Assembly: GCF_009363255.1 (NCBI RefSeq)
Contig: NZ_CP045318.1
Location: 3,709,501 to 3,773,500 of the forward strand
Direction: 5' to 3'
DNA from: Roseivivax sp. THAF197b
GTDB taxonomy: Bacteria; Pseudomonadota; Alphaproteobacteria; Rhodobacterales; Rhodobacteraceae
Length of the DNA stretch: 64,000 nucleotides
Under the pieces are notes generated by a model. That model saw nothing but the letters and a program-made list of their open reading frames with translations. It ran no database searches and was not told the DNA's origin. Made by a program: the position numbers and the translations under genes. This document shows positions 8,503 through 18,256 of this stretch, piece by piece; position 1 is the stretch's first letter, and every line of letters begins with the position of its first letter.

Positions 8503-9075
8503 CTATTTCCCCGGCGTGGAGCTGACGCCGACCTGGGCCGGACGCAGCAGGCGATCATACAGCATGAAGCCTTCTGCGGAGACCTGGATGATGTCACCTG
8601 CCTTGGTGTTCGGAACCGGTGCCTCGAACATGGCCTCATGCACCTGCGGGTCGAACTTGTCGCCCACTTCGGGCTTGATGACTTCGATCCCGTGCTTCTT
8701 GAAAACCGACTGAAGCTCACGCAGGGTCAGTTCCACCCCTTCAAGAAGGGCGACGGAGATTTGCTTCTGCTCTTCGTTGGCGGCGGCCAGTGCGCGTTGC
8801 AGGTTGTCGTAAACCGGCAGAAGATCCCGCGCGAGGCGGGTCGAGCCGTAATTCTCGGCTTCCTTGCGATCCCGGTCAGCCCGCTTGCGCGCATTTTCCG
8901 CATCCGCAAGCGCGCGCATGAAGCGATCCTTGTACTGGTCGCGCTCGGCCTCGAGTTCGGCGATCCGGTCCGCGTCGCTGGGTTCTGCCAGCTCTTCCGC
9001 TTCTTCGCGGGCGTCTTCCTCGGCCGCGAGGGCATCTGGATCGTCGAGGAAATCGTCGTTGTTCGGGTTTGCCAT
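8503..9075 (-). CDS. grpE: Hsp70 nucleotide-exchange factor GrpE
   Basis: A 190-residue GrpE. It has an acidic N-terminus, a long charged coiled coil (about residues 35-90, with ELEAERDQYKDRFMRALADAENARKR), then the head domain with LLPVYDNLQRAL and the family block VGDKFDPQVHEAMFE, ending DRLLRPAQVGVS. It drives ADP release from DnaK. It is 9 bp downstream of hrcA in the same operon. dnaK and dnaJ are not in the window, so this is a split heat-shock locus. Confidence 0.96.
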   Translation of the reverse strand: MANPNNDDFLDDPDALAAEEDAREEAEELAEPSDADRIAELEAERDQYKDRFMRALADAENARKRADRDRKEAENYGSTRLARDLLPVYDNLQRALAAANEEQKQISVALLEGVELTLRELQSVFKKHGIEVIKPEVGDKFDPQVHEAMFEAPVPNTKAGDIIQVSAEGFMLYDRLLRPAQVGVSSTPGK

Positions 9076-9084
9076 ATCTTCCCT

Positions 9085-10176
9085 CTATTTCCGGTCGGAC
9101 AGCAATTTCCCGACCAGCTGTGCGGTGTAGTCCACGATCGGAACAATCCGACCGTAATTCAGACGCGTCGGCCCAATGACACCGACCGCGCCAACGATCT
9201 TTCGGTCAGCGTTCATATATGGAGACACGACCAGAGAGGAACCCGAAAGCGAGAAAAGTTTGTTTTCCGAGCCGATAAAAATGCGCACACCTTCCCCGGA
9301 TTCCGTCAGTTCGAGGAACTCGGCGATGTCGCGCTTGCGTTCGAGGTCGTCAAAGAGCGTTCTGATCCGGTCGATATCCGCCGGGTCGGCTTCCTCTCCC
9401 AGGAGATTCGCGCGGCCGCGGACAATGAGACGTTCGGCGCGATCCCCATCTTCATCCCAGACAGCAATCCCAGACTGAACGAGATCATGGGCGAGCGTGT
9501 CGATCTCGCGGCGGCGCGCCTCGATGTCGCGGCTCATGTCGCGGCGCATTTCCGACAGCGTCCGGCCTTCCACCAGTGCGTTGAGAAAGTTCGCCGCTTC
9601 GCGCAACGCCGAGGGGGTGAGCCCCGGCGGGGGCGTGAAAACCCGGTTCTCCACATGGCCGTCCGCGAAGACCAGCACCACGAGCGCGCGATTTTGCGCG
9701 AGCGAGACAAATTCGATGTGCCGGATCGGCGCTTCGTGCTTGGGCGTCAAGACGAGGGACGCCCCGTGCGTCACGCCGGAGAGCGCTGAGCCGACACGGT
9801 CCAGAAGGTTGGCGGTATCGTCACTATTGCTGCCCAAGGTAGCGTCGATTTGATTGCGATCCGAGGAGTCGAGATCGCGCACCTCCAGCAGGCCGTCGAC
9901 GAAGAGCCGCAGACCGGTTTCCGTCGGAATGCGGCCCGCGGAGACATGCGGTGAATTGAGCAGACCGAGATATTCGAGATCCTGCATCACGTTTCGGACG
10001 GTCGCGGCGGACACCTTCTCCGACAGGGTGCGCGTAAGGGTGCGTGAGCCGACGGGCTCCCCGCTTTCGAGATACCCTTCGACGACGCGCTGGAACACCT
10101 CTCGTGAACGCGCGTTCATCTGATCGAACAGTTTGGAGCCGTTCTGCATCTGTGCCCTGATCCTTGAAAGGTCCAT
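9085..10176 (-). CDS. hrcA: Heat-inducible transcription repressor HrcA
   Basis: A 363-residue HrcA. An N-terminal winged helix includes the [13 protein letters not shown] turn and [16 protein letters not shown], followed by [18 protein letters not shown], which is diagnostic for the family. A GAF-like core and the C-terminal [19 protein letters not shown] complete it. HrcA represses heat-shock operons by binding CIRCE. No CIRCE inverted repeat was seen in the 86-bp gap to rph, so this operon may not be autoregulated that way. The start at 10176 ([13 protein letters not shown]) fits the family and leaves room for divergent promoters. Confidence 0.95.
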   Translation of the reverse strand: MDLSRIRAQMQNGSKLFDQMNARSREVFQRVVEGYLESGEPVGSRTLTRTLSEKVSAATVRNVMQDLEYLGLLNSPHVSAGRIPTETGLRLFVDGLLEVRDLDSSDRNQIDATLGSNSDDTANLLDRVGSALSGVTHGASLVLTPKHEAPIRHIEFVSLAQNRALVVLVFADGHVENRVFTPPPGLTPSALREAANFLNALVEGRTLSEMRRDMSRDIEARRREIDTLAHDLVQSGIAVWDEDGDRAERLIVRGRANLLGEEADPADIDRIRTLFDDLERKRDIAEFLELTESGEGVRIFIGSENKLFSLSGSSLVVSPYMNADRKIVGAVGVIGPTRLNYGRIVPIVDYTAQLVGKLLSDRK

Positions 10177-10262
10177 TAAAAAGGGCTGCCGGGCGAGGTC
10201 AATCGGGGTTGCCCGAGCCGCCACCCTGTCTGTATGCCCTGCCGCAAAGAAGGAGAACCAAT

Positions 10263-10976
10263 ATGCGTCCGTCTGGTCGTGATTTAAGCGAAATGCGCGC
10301 GGTTTCAATCGAGACCGATGTAACGAAACATGCCGAAGGCTCCTGCATGATCCGCATGGGTGATACGCACGTGCTCTGTACGGCGAGCATCGAAGAACGC
10401 GTGCCGCCCTTCATAAAGGGCTCCGGCCTCGGTTGGGTCACAGCGGAATACGGGATGCTGCCGCGCTCGACCTCCTCGCGGATGCGGCGGGAAGCGACAA
10501 GCGGCAAGCAAGGCGGTCGCACGGTCGAGATCCAGCGGTTGATTGGTCGGTCTTTGCGCGCCGGTGTCGACCGCGTTGCGATGGGTGAACGGCAGATCAC
10601 GGTCGATTGCGATGTGATCCAGGCAGATGGCGGCACGCGCTGTGCGTCGATCACCGGCGGATGGGTTGCATTGAAGCTTGCCGTGAACAAGCTGATCAAG
10701 GCGGGCGATCTGACCTCGGATCCGCTAATCTCGCCGGTGGCGGCTGTAAGCTGCGGGATCTATGCAGGCCAGCCCGTGCTGGACCTCGATTATCCCGAGG
10801 ACAGCGAGGCCGGGGTCGATGGCAATTTCATCCTGCGTGGCGACGGTCAGCTGATCGAAGTTCAGATGTCCGCGGAAGGATCCGTCTTCTCGCGGGACCA
10901 GATGGGCCAGCTGATGGATCTTGCCGAAAAGGGCGTGTCGGAACTGGTCGCAGCTCAGATGGCAGCGGTATCGTGA
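10263..10976 (+). CDS. rph: Ribonuclease PH
   Basis: A 237-residue RNase PH, a phosphorolytic 3'-5' exoribonuclease that trims tRNA 3' ends. Family blocks are [12 protein letters not shown], the [17 protein letters not shown] loop that contributes to the active site, [15 protein letters not shown], and [17 protein letters not shown]. The ATG at 10263 follows an AAGGAG ribosome-binding site. It is the first gene of a tightly coupled operon: its TGA overlaps the GTG start of rdgB, which in turn overlaps hemW. Confidence 0.97.
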   Translation: MRPSGRDLSEMRAVSIETDVTKHAEGSCMIRMGDTHVLCTASIEERVPPFIKGSGLGWVTAEYGMLPRSTSSRMRREATSGKQGGRTVEIQRLIGRSLRAGVDRVAMGERQITVDCDVIQADGGTRCASITGGWVALKLAVNKLIKAGDLTSDPLISPVAAVSCGIYAGQPVLDLDYPEDSEAGVDGNFILRGDGQLIEVQMSAEGSVFSRDQMGQLMDLAEKGVSELVAAQMAAVS

Positions 10977-11584
10977 GCCGCGCGTTCGACGCACCACGGC
11001 TTCTCGTCGCTACGCATAACCAGGGAAAGCTGGAAGAGATTTCGGCATTGTTAGAGCCGTTTGGCGTGGAGTGCGTCGGCGCCGCGTCCATGGATTTGCC
11101 CGAGCCGGAGGAGACGGGCACAACCTTCGTCGAGAATGCTCGGATCAAGGCCCATGCGGCTGCACGTGCTACCGGATTGCCGGCCTTGTCCGACGATTCC
11201 GGGATCGAGATCGATGCGCTGGACGGCGCGCCGGGTGTGTATACCGCGGATTGGGCGGAGACCGACCAGGGGCGCGACTTCGTCATGGCCATGACCAAGG
11301 CCCATGATCGCCTCGTGGCCTCTGGTGCGCCGCAGCCCTGGACCGCGCGGTTTTGCTGCACCTTGGTTCTGGCTTGGCCCGACGGACATGATGAGGTCTT
11401 CCCGGGCACGATGGAAGGTCAGGTCATCTGGCCCATGCGCGGCGATCAGGGTCATGGATACGATCCGATTTTCCAGCCCGATGGCTACTCCGTGACATTC
11501 GGGGAAATGGATCGCTGGGAAAAAAACAAGATCAGCCATCGCGCACGGGCGACGGAGCTGCTCGTGAAAGGTTGCTTTGGCTGA
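10973..11584 (+). CDS. rdgB: Non-canonical purine NTP pyrophosphatase (RdgB/HAM1)
   Basis: A 203-residue Ham1-family house-cleaning enzyme that hydrolyses ITP, dITP and XTP. Its N-terminal motif [10 protein letters not shown] provides the phosphate-binding T-x-N-x-x-[21 protein letters not shown] the metal/substrate site, and the C-terminal [15 protein letters not shown] the family ending. The start is a GTG (10973-10975) that overlaps the rph stop as GTGA, indicating translational coupling. Confidence 0.95.
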   Translation: MSRAFDAPRLLVATHNQGKLEEISALLEPFGVECVGAASMDLPEPEETGTTFVENARIKAHAAARATGLPALSDDSGIEIDALDGAPGVYTADWAETDQGRDFVMAMTKAHDRLVASGAPQPWTARFCCTLVLAWPDGHDEVFPGTMEGQVIWPMRGDQGHGYDPIFQPDGYSVTFGEMDRWEKNKISHRARATELLVKGCFG

Positions 11585-12740
11585 GAATTGGCAAGTCGCC
11601 GGGTTCGGACTGTACGTGCACTGGCCATTCTGTGAGGCCAAATGCCCGTATTGCGACTTCAATTCCCATGTGACGCGTTCGGTCGATCATGACAGGTGGC
11701 GTCAGGCCTTCCTCAGTGAGATTTCTCGCGTCTCCGCGCAGACGGGTCCTCGAGTTCTGTCCTCCATCTTCTTTGGTGGAGGAACGCCGAGCCTCATGCC
11801 GCCCGATCTTGTTGGTGAGGTCATAGACGCGGCGCAAACCGCCTGGGTTCCCGCGAATGATCTGGAAATTACGCTTGAAGCCAATCCTCGGTCCGTCGAG
11901 GCCGGGCGCTTCCAAGGGTTTCGCGATTCGGGCGTGAATCGTATCTCGATGGGGCTGCAGGCTCTGAATGATCGGGATCTGCGAAAACTTGGTCGCCTGC
12001 ATTCTGTCGCGGAAGCAAAAGCCGCCTATGATACCGCGCGGTCACTGTTTGATCGGATCAGCTTCGATTTGATATACGCCCGACAGGATCAAGGGCGCGA
12101 GGATTGGGCGGCCGAATTGTCCGAGGCGCTTGCCATGGCGGCGGATCATCTTTCCCTTTACCAACTGACGATTGAACGCGGCACGGCGTTTTGGGAGCGG
12201 GACCGCAAAGGGGCCCTGCCCGGCCTGCCCGATGAAGACCTCGCGGCAGATCTTTACGAGATGACCCAGACCCAATGCGAGGCTGCGGGATTGGCGGCCT
12301 ATGAAGTCTCGAACCATGCCAAACCCGGCTCTGAATCGCGTCACAATTTGATTTATTGGCGGCATGGCGATTATGCAGGGATCGGTCCCGGCGCGCATGG
12401 GCGCCTGACCATTGATGGCTCGCGAATTGGAACGGAGGCGTGGCGAAATCCCGGCGCCTGGCTTGATGCGGCTTGCAAGGGGGATGGGACCCGCGTGACG
12501 TCGCAATTGCCGCTGGCAGAACAGGCCACCGAATATCTGATGATGGGTCTGCGGTTACGCGAAGGCCTCGATCTTCCAAGGCTTCACGCGATGGATCCCG
12601 CTATTGCGGATCCAGGCAAGAGAACCGCGCTGACCGCTGATGGGCTCCTTTGGGAACAGGATCATCGGATGGGCGCGACGGAACAGGGTCGATTATTGCT
12701 CAATTCGCTGATTGCCGCGCTCATGCCGGATGACGCGTGA
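11577..12740 (+). CDS. hemW: Radical SAM haem chaperone HemW
   Basis: A 387-residue radical SAM protein with the HemW-type cluster motif CEAKCPYCDFNSH (C-x3-C-x2-C) near residue 18, FFGGGTPSLM as the SAM-contacting GGGTPS loop, NRISMGLQAL, and the C-terminal HemW domain. HemW proteins resemble oxygen-independent coproporphyrinogen oxidase but are thought to insert haem into respiratory enzymes. The TTG at 11577 starts the frame and overlaps rdgB by 8 bp; no ATG lies close to the conserved start. It ends 3 bp from the convergent parB. Confidence 0.92.
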   Translation: MAENWQVAGFGLYVHWPFCEAKCPYCDFNSHVTRSVDHDRWRQAFLSEISRVSAQTGPRVLSSIFFGGGTPSLMPPDLVGEVIDAAQTAWVPANDLEITLEANPRSVEAGRFQGFRDSGVNRISMGLQALNDRDLRKLGRLHSVAEAKAAYDTARSLFDRISFDLIYARQDQGREDWAAELSEALAMAADHLSLYQLTIERGTAFWERDRKGALPGLPDEDLAADLYEMTQTQCEAAGLAAYEVSNHAKPGSESRHNLIYWRHGDYAGIGPGAHGRLTIDGSRIGTEAWRNPGAWLDAACKGDGTRVTSQLPLAEQATEYLMMGLRLREGLDLPRLHAMDPAIADPGKRTALTADGLLWEQDHRMGATEQGRLLLNSLIAALMPDDA

Positions 12741-12743
12741 CCG

Positions 12744-13643
12744 CTAGGTGCTGAGGATGCCGCACAGCGCATCAAGCTGATCGAGGGTGTCGTAGGAAAT
12801 CGTCAGACGCCCCCCTTCTGCGCCGGGTTTGTGGTCGATGCTGATTTTCATGCCCAAAGCCGCCGACAGATCGTTTTCGAGCGCCCGTGTGTCGGCATCC
12901 TTCTCGATCGCCTTCCCATCGCTGCGCGGCTTTCTGTTTTCGACGCGGTTCGCCTCGCCTTTCGCGAGCTTCTCCGTCTCACGAACCGACAGATTTCTGG
13001 CGATAACGGTTTTTGCCAAGGCAGATGGATCGCTCGCGGTGATCAGGGCCCTGGCATGACCAGCGCTCAAACGCCCCTCGGACACATAGGTCTGCACATC
13101 CTCTGGCAGGTTCAGAAGCCGCATCAGGTTGGCGATATGCGAGCGGCTTTTTCCAAGAGCTTCGGCCAGCTTTTCTTGCGTATGTCCGAACTTGAACATC
13201 AATTGCCGAAAGCCTGCCGCTTCTTCGATCGCGTTCAGATCGGCGCGCTGGATGTTCTCGATGATTGCGACTTCGAGCACTTCCGTGTCGGAGAATTCCC
13301 GGACAAGCACAGGGATTTCATGAAGTTGCGCGCGTTGTGCCGCGCGCCAACGCCGTTCGCCAGCCACGATCTCAAATTGGTTGGGCGCATCGGGCTTTTC
13401 CCGAACGATGATCGGCTGAATGATCCCCTTCGCCCTGATGGACTCGGTCAGCTCATCCAGCTGCTCTTCCGAAAACCGCCGCCGTGGCTGATCGGGGTTT
13501 GGCACGATCTGATCAATCGGCACCACGCGGTCAGCGCGGGCTGCCACGGAGGTCTCGGCGTCAGCTTGGGGTTGCGGCTCCACATCTGCCATGAGGGCGG
13601 ACAAACCACGCCCGAGCCCACGACGTTCTCGCTTTTCAACCAT
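12744..13643 (-). CDS. parB: Chromosome partitioning protein ParB
   Basis: A 299-residue ParB. It begins RRGLGRGLSALM, the ParA-interacting N-terminal motif, followed by the CTPase/ParB box with NPDQPRRRFSEEQLDEL and GERRWRAA, then the helix-turn-helix that reads parS (EKLAEALGKSRSHIANLMRLL). The C-terminus ends in a dimerisation segment. It loads at parS sites and spreads as a sliding clamp. The ATG at 13643 follows a GAGG ribosome-binding site and lies 13 bp after parA, so the two form an operon. Two parS sites are within 3.5 kb. Confidence 0.97.
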   Translation of the reverse strand: MVEKRERRGLGRGLSALMADVEPQPQADAETSVAARADRVVPIDQIVPNPDQPRRRFSEEQLDELTESIRAKGIIQPIIVREKPDAPNQFEIVAGERRWRAAQRAQLHEIPVLVREFSDTEVLEVAIIENIQRADLNAIEEAAGFRQLMFKFGHTQEKLAEALGKSRSHIANLMRLLNLPEDVQTYVSEGRLSAGHARALITASDPSALAKTVIARNLSVRETEKLAKGEANRVENRKPRSDGKAIEKDADTRALENDLSAALGMKISIDHKPGAEGGRLTISYDTLDQLDALCGILST

Positions 13644-13656
13644 TGCCTCGCCTCTC

Positions 13657-14466
13657 TTATGCCGCTGTTCTTGTATGGGTGGACAGCAATTCCTGCGCCA
13701 ACGCGCGGTAGGCCGCAGCCCCTTTTGATCCGGTATCGTATTGTAGGACAGGCAGCGCATAGGACGGCGCTTCGCTGACACGCACGTTGCGCGGGATGAC
13801 GGTCCGGTACACCAACTCCCCCAAATTGGACCGCGCATCGTCTTCTACCTGCTGGGACAGATTATTCCGGGCGTCGTACATGGTGAGAACGATACCTTCG
13901 ATCCGAAGATCCGGATTGGCGCTTTGACGCACTTCCCGGATCGTCATCATGAGCTGAGACAAGCCTTCGAGCGCGAAGAACTCGCTCTGCAGCGGTACAA
14001 GCACGGAATGCGCAGCCACCATGGCGTTGACGGTCAACAGGTTCAGCGATGGCGGGCAATCGATCAGGATGATGTCGAAGCCGTAGGCATCGATGGCCTG
14101 CTGACGAAGGGCGTCGTGCAGGAGGAAGCTGCGTTTTTCATTGGCAATAAGCTCGATATCGGCGGAGCTTAGATCCACCGTAGCCGGGATCAAAGACAGA
14201 TTGCCGATTTCGGTCGTCTGGATGACCTCTTCGAGCGGGATATCGTCCAGCAATAGCTCGTAGGTGGTGTATTCGCGATCCGTGGGCTCGATCCCGAGGC
14301 CGGTGGAGGCGTTCCCCTGCGGATCAAGGTCAACAACCAGGACATTCAGCCCCTGCTCGGCCAATGCAGCGCCGAGATTGATCGTGGTCGTGGTCTTGCC
14401 AACGCCCCCCTTCTGGTTCGCAACCGCGATAATCCGGGGAGCACGAGGGCGGGTGGGATCAGACAT
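13657..14466 (-). CDS. parA: Chromosome partitioning ATPase ParA
   Basis: A 269-residue ParA/Soj-type ATPase. The deviant Walker A KGGVGKTTTTINL lies near residue 17, Walker A' is in DLDPQGNASTGLG, and Walker B is IILIDCPPSLNLLT. It forms the nucleoid-bound gradient that pulls ParB-parS complexes apart. The start at 14466 ([11 protein letters not shown]) was chosen because the residues before it are antisense to rsmG and not ParA-like; the start overlaps the rsmG 3' end by 8 bp. Confidence 0.97.
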   Translation of the reverse strand: MSDPTRPRAPRIIAVANQKGGVGKTTTTINLGAALAEQGLNVLVVDLDPQGNASTGLGIEPTDREYTTYELLLDDIPLEEVIQTTEIGNLSLIPATVDLSSADIELIANEKRSFLLHDALRQQAIDAYGFDIILIDCPPSLNLLTVNAMVAAHSVLVPLQSEFFALEGLSQLMMTIREVRQSANPDLRIEGIVLTMYDARNNLSQQVEDDARSNLGELVYRTVIPRNVRVSEAPSYALPVLQYDTGSKGAAAYRALAQELLSTHTRTAA

Positions 14467-15073
14467 GCGCGAGGCTTCCGATGCTGAGAATAACGGCGTT
14501 GGGATCGGTTTCACTTGTAGTAATTTCGCAGGAAAATGACCATTCCTTGCGGGCGTCCTCGACCTCTTTTTTCCACGTTGTGCCTTTTGGAAAGACACAA
14601 TGGGTACCGGCCTTCATATGTGGATGGGCGTAGGACAGAAGCGTCGTCAACGCCGACAAGGCGCGTGCGCTGATGACATCTGCTCGTATCCGGGGCAGCT
14701 TCTCGATGCGCGTGGTTTTGACCTCGGCGTTCAGATTGAACTGCCGCACAGCCGTCCGCAGGAAGACCGACTTTCGCGCATCACTTTCAACCAGCGTCAT
14801 GCGCATGTGTGGATTGAGCTCCTGAGCTGCGATCGCGATGACAATCCCCGGAAATCCGCCACCGGATCCAAGGTCCATCCAATGTCCGCCTTCTGGCGGT
14901 ATGAAGCGTGCCAATTGGAGCGCGTCCAGGATGTGGCGCTCCCAAAGGTCATCGACCGACGCTTTCGAGATCAGGTTGATCCGCTGCGTCCAATGACGCA
15001 CAAGATCCTCGTACTGACGCAGCTTGTCGAGTGTTTCACGTGAAACATCTGTGTTCGCAATCGGAGGTGTCAC
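14459..15073 (-). CDS. rsmG: 16S rRNA (guanine-527-N7)-methyltransferase RsmG
   Basis: A 204-residue RsmG/GidB methyltransferase. SAM-binding motif I is [14 protein letters not shown] and [13 protein letters not shown] is the family block. It methylates G527 of 16S rRNA. The start is GTG (15073), overlapping the mnmG stop as GTGA. Codons 9-13 (DVSRET) lie inside a perfect parS site, so this N-terminal sequence is constrained by the DNA element as well as by protein function. Confidence 0.95.
   Translation of the reverse strand: MTPPIANTDVSRETLDKLRQYEDLVRHWTQRINLISKASVDDLWERHILDALQLARFIPPEGGHWMDLGSGGGFPGIVIAIAAQELNPHMRMTLVESDARKSVFLRTAVRQFNLNAEVKTTRIEKLPRIRADVISARALSALTTLLSYAHPHMKAGTHCVFPKGTTWKKEVEDARKEWSFSCEITTSETDPNAVILSIGSLAHV
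15032..15047. promoter_or_regulatory. parS: parS site 1 (ParB-binding centromere), within rsmG start
   Basis: TGTTTCACGTGAAACA is a perfect 16-bp palindrome identical to the bacterial parS consensus. It lies inside the first codons of rsmG and about 4.7 kb from the putative origin, next to the parA and parB genes that act on it. Confidence 0.95.
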
Positions 15074-16947
15074 GCGGTTTTTGCCCGCTTTTGCTGCTTG
15101 AGCTTCGCCAGGATCAGCGTCAGCGCCGCGGGGGTCATACCATCGATCCGGGACGCCTGCCCCAGGTTTTCCGGACGCGCGGATTCCAGCTTCGACCTCA
15201 ACTCGTTGGAAAGAGAACCCAAGGACTTATAGTCGAAATCCGCAGGGATCGCTGCGGTTTCGTCCTTGCGAAGCGCGTCCACATCCTGCTTCTGACGCGT
15301 GATGTAATTGGCGTAGAGCGCGTCTTTCTCCAACTGCGTGCTCACTTCTGCATCGATATCCGCCAGATCGGGATCAAGCGCCGCTACCTTTTCAAACGTC
15401 ATATCCGGGTAGGATAGGAGGTCGTATCCGCTGCGCTTGTGACCATCGGACCGAACCGCCTGACCGACGCTCTGCAATTCCGATGGCGTGAACAGGCGCG
15501 CTTTCAAGCGCTTTTCGCCAGCGGCAAGCCTGGACATTTTGTCTTCGAAAATGTCCTTGCGACTATAAGAAACGCAACCGATCCCGATCCCCATCGGGGT
15601 CAGTCGTTGATCGGCGTTATCTGCCCGCAGCGACAGCCGAAATTCAGCGCGCGAGGTGAACATGCGATACGGCTCGGATACACCGCGTGTTGTCAGATCG
15701 TCGATCATCACGCCGATATAGGAATCCGAACGACGGAACCGGATCGGCTCCTTCCCCTTCACGGCCGCCGCCGCGTTCAGACCGGCGACAAGGCCCTGCG
15801 CCGCGGCTTCCTCATATCCCGTGGTGCCGTTGATCTGACCCGCCAGGTAGAGGCCCGGGATGTTGCGCACCGCCAATGACAAATCCAATGCGCGCGGATC
15901 AACGTAATCGTACTCGATTGCGTATCCTGGCTGCAGGATGATTGCCCCCTCCAAACCGGCGATGGAGCGCACGTAATCGAGCTGCACCTCTTCGGGCAAA
16001 GAGGTCGAAATTCCGTTCGGATAAATGACGTCGTCTTCCAAACCCTCGGGTTCCAAGAATATTTGGTGCGAGGTTTTTTCCGCGAAGCGCACGACCTTGT
16101 CTTCGATGGACGGGCAATATCTCGGTCCAACCCCCGAAATCATCCCGCCATACATCGCCGACCGCTCCAGATTTTTGCGGATGATGTCATGCGTGCGCGT
16201 ATTGGTATGCGTGATGGCACAGCTTACTTGCCGGGCCGAAGGGGCCTTCGACAGGAAGGAGAACAGCGTGGGGTCGGGATCGCCCGGCTGATCTTCCAGC
16301 TGAGTGAAATCGATGCTGTTGGCATCCAACCGCGGGGGTGTTCCCGTTTTCAGGCGACCAAGCGGCAAGCCGAAGCTGTCGATCCGCTCCGGAAGTCTCG
16401 TGCTGGACTTGTCGCCCATGCGACCGCCGGAATAGGACACATCGCCAACGTGGATTTGCCCGCGAAGAAAAGTGCCAGATGTCAGGATCACTCGCGACGC
16501 TTTGATCGCACGCCCATCGGCAAGAACGGCACCAACGACGGAGTTGTCGTCCATCATCAGATCGACAACTTCGCCCTCAATGATCTGAAGGCCCGGACGC
16601 GCTTTGGTCTCCCGCAGCATTTCCCGACGATAGATCTTTCGATCCGCCTGAGCGCGCGGGCCTTGAACGGCAGGTCCCTTGCGTCGATTGAGAAGCCGGA
16701 ATTGGATACCCGCCAGGTCCGCAATGCGGCCCATCACACCATCAAGGGCGTCGATTTCTCGAACCAAATGGCCTTTGCCAAGTCCGCCGATGGCCGGATT
16801 ACATGACATCACACCGATATCATCTTCCCGCATGGTCACAAGGAACGTGTCCGCGTCCATGCGCGCGCTGGCATGCGCGGCTTCTACACCTGCATGCCCA
16901 CCGCCAATCACCAAGACATCCGTCTTAAGATGTTTCACGTGAAACAC
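15070..16947 (-). CDS. mnmG: tRNA uridine-34 carboxymethylaminomethyl modification enzyme MnmG
   Basis: A 625-residue FAD enzyme (GidA). The N-terminal dinucleotide-binding motif is [10 protein letters not shown], followed by [33 protein letters not shown] and PTRLDAN-like blocks; the C-terminal helical domain binds MnmE. With MnmE it installs cmnm5 at the wobble U34 of tRNAs. The GTG start (16945-16947) is chosen because [17 protein letters not shown] reads straight into the Rossmann fold; codons 1-6 overlap a perfect parS site. The mnmE stop lies 3 bp upstream. Confidence 0.96.
   Translation of the reverse strand: MFHVKHLKTDVLVIGGGHAGVEAAHASARMDADTFLVTMREDDIGVMSCNPAIGGLGKGHLVREIDALDGVMGRIADLAGIQFRLLNRRKGPAVQGPRAQADRKIYRREMLRETKARPGLQIIEGEVVDLMMDDNSVVGAVLADGRAIKASRVILTSGTFLRGQIHVGDVSYSGGRMGDKSSTRLPERIDSFGLPLGRLKTGTPPRLDANSIDFTQLEDQPGDPDPTLFSFLSKAPSARQVSCAITHTNTRTHDIIRKNLERSAMYGGMISGVGPRYCPSIEDKVVRFAEKTSHQIFLEPEGLEDDVIYPNGISTSLPEEVQLDYVRSIAGLEGAIILQPGYAIEYDYVDPRALDLSLAVRNIPGLYLAGQINGTTGYEEAAAQGLVAGLNAAAAVKGKEPIRFRRSDSYIGVMIDDLTTRGVSEPYRMFTSRAEFRLSLRADNADQRLTPMGIGIGCVSYSRKDIFEDKMSRLAAGEKRLKARLFTPSELQSVGQAVRSDGHKRSGYDLLSYPDMTFEKVAALDPDLADIDAEVSTQLEKDALYANYITRQKQDVDALRKDETAAIPADFDYKSLGSLSNELRSKLESARPENLGQASRIDGMTPAALTLILAKLKQQKRAKTA
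16931..16946. promoter_or_regulatory. parS: parS site 2, across the mnmG start codon
   Basis: A second perfect copy of TGTTTCACGTGAAACA, 1.9 kb from the first. It overlaps the GTG start of mnmG, whose first residues (FHVKH) are encoded by the palindrome. It is about 2.8 kb from the proposed origin. Confidence 0.95.
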
Positions 16948-16950
16948 TCC

Positions 16951-18234
16951 TCATTTGCCGAGGCAAAAATTCGCGAAGACCTCGTCCAACACATTCTCAA
17001 CATCAATATGACCGACCAAAGCTTCAAGACGTCGGATCGCAATTCTGACCTCTTCCGCCGCGAGGTCATAGGTCTCAGCCCCCTGCCCCGCAATTTCTGC
17101 GGCCACCAGAAGATGCTCAAGCGATTGGCGCATAGCCGCGCGATGGCGTTCGCGTGTAGCCAAGCCCGCCGATCCGGCACGGTCTTTCAAAGCAACCGTG
17201 ATATCCGAAACGACGCGATCCAGTCCCGCCCCTGTCTTGGCCGAGATCGCATCGACGCGCCCCGTCACATCCGCCTTCGTCCAATAAAGAAGATCACCCT
17301 CTCGCGGCTCCATCTCCAGGGCGACTTCATCCTGTCGCAAGAATACGCGCAGATCCGCCTGAGCGGCCCGTTCTCGCGCCCGCGAAATCCCCAAGGATTC
17401 AACCAGATCGTCGGTCTCCCTTAGACCGGCCGTGTCGATCAAGGTCACCGCGAGACCGGATAGGTCCATCCTTACCTCGATGACGTCGCGCGTCGTCCCG
17501 GCCACTTCAGAGGTGATCGCGGCATCCCGGCCCGCCAGGGCGTTCAACAAGGTTGATTTCCCGACATTCGGCGCGCCGACAATGGCCACCTCGAAACCCA
17601 GCCTGACACGTTCCGCTGCTGAAATGCCCGCGATTTCCTGCTCGATCCCGGACGAAACCTCCGACAGAAGCGCGGAGACATCTGCAGAGACATCCTCCGG
17701 AACCTCTTCATCCGCAAAATCGATCACGGCCTCCAGCAAGGAGGCCGCCTTGATCAAAGCTGTGCGCCACTTTGCGACCTTCTCTCCGAGCGCTCCGGAA
17801 AAGACCCGCAACGCCTGCTGCCGTTGGCCTTCGGTTTCCGCATCGATGAGATCGGAGAGCGCTTCCACCTGCGCGAGGTCCAGACGTCCGTTTTCCAAAG
17901 CCCGGCGCGTGAATTCACCGGGTTCCGCCAGTCGCAAACCCGGGATCTGCCCCAAAGCGTCAAGCACCGCGCGCACGATTGAGATCGACCCGTGAAGCTG
18001 TAACTCCACTACCGCCTCACCCGTAAAGCTCTGACCTTCGGGAAATACGAGAACCAGGGCCTCATCCAGGTGATCGCCATCCGCATCGGTCAAACGCCGC
18101 AACCCGGCGACGCGCGGCTTCGGCAAGCGGCCCGCAAGTTGCGTCCCGGCGGCAATGGCCTCGCGTCCCGAGATACGCACCACGGACACGCCAGCCTTTC
18201 CCTCGGCCGTCGCAAGCGCAAAGATCGTATCCAT
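16951..18234 (-). CDS. mnmE: tRNA modification GTPase MnmE
   Basis: A 427-residue MnmE (TrmE). The N-terminal folate-binding domain begins MDTIFALATAEGKAGVSVVRISG. The GTPase domain is inserted in the helical domain, with G1 GAPNVGKST, G2/G3 region AGTTRDVIEVRMD...DTAG and G4 TKAD. The conserved C-terminal CLGK is present, whose Cys is catalytically important. It pairs with the adjacent MnmG for U34 tRNA modification. It lies downstream of rho in the same direction, 22 bp away. Confidence 0.97.
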   Translation of the reverse strand: MDTIFALATAEGKAGVSVVRISGREAIAAGTQLAGRLPKPRVAGLRRLTDADGDHLDEALVLVFPEGQSFTGEAVVELQLHGSISIVRAVLDALGQIPGLRLAEPGEFTRRALENGRLDLAQVEALSDLIDAETEGQRQQALRVFSGALGEKVAKWRTALIKAASLLEAVIDFADEEVPEDVSADVSALLSEVSSGIEQEIAGISAAERVRLGFEVAIVGAPNVGKSTLLNALAGRDAAITSEVAGTTRDVIEVRMDLSGLAVTLIDTAGLRETDDLVESLGISRARERAAQADLRVFLRQDEVALEMEPREGDLLYWTKADVTGRVDAISAKTGAGLDRVVSDITVALKDRAGSAGLATRERHRAAMRQSLEHLLVAAEIAGQGAETYDLAAEEVRIAIRRLEALVGHIDVENVLDEVFANFCLGK

Positions 18235-18256
18235 TGCCCTTCTCCCGGACCCCGGA

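Noticed and set aside
10177..10262. A CIRCE element for HrcA near hrcA/grpE
   Set aside because: No inverted repeat resembling TTAGCACTC-N9-GAGTGCTAA was found in the hrcA-rph gap or upstream of grpE.
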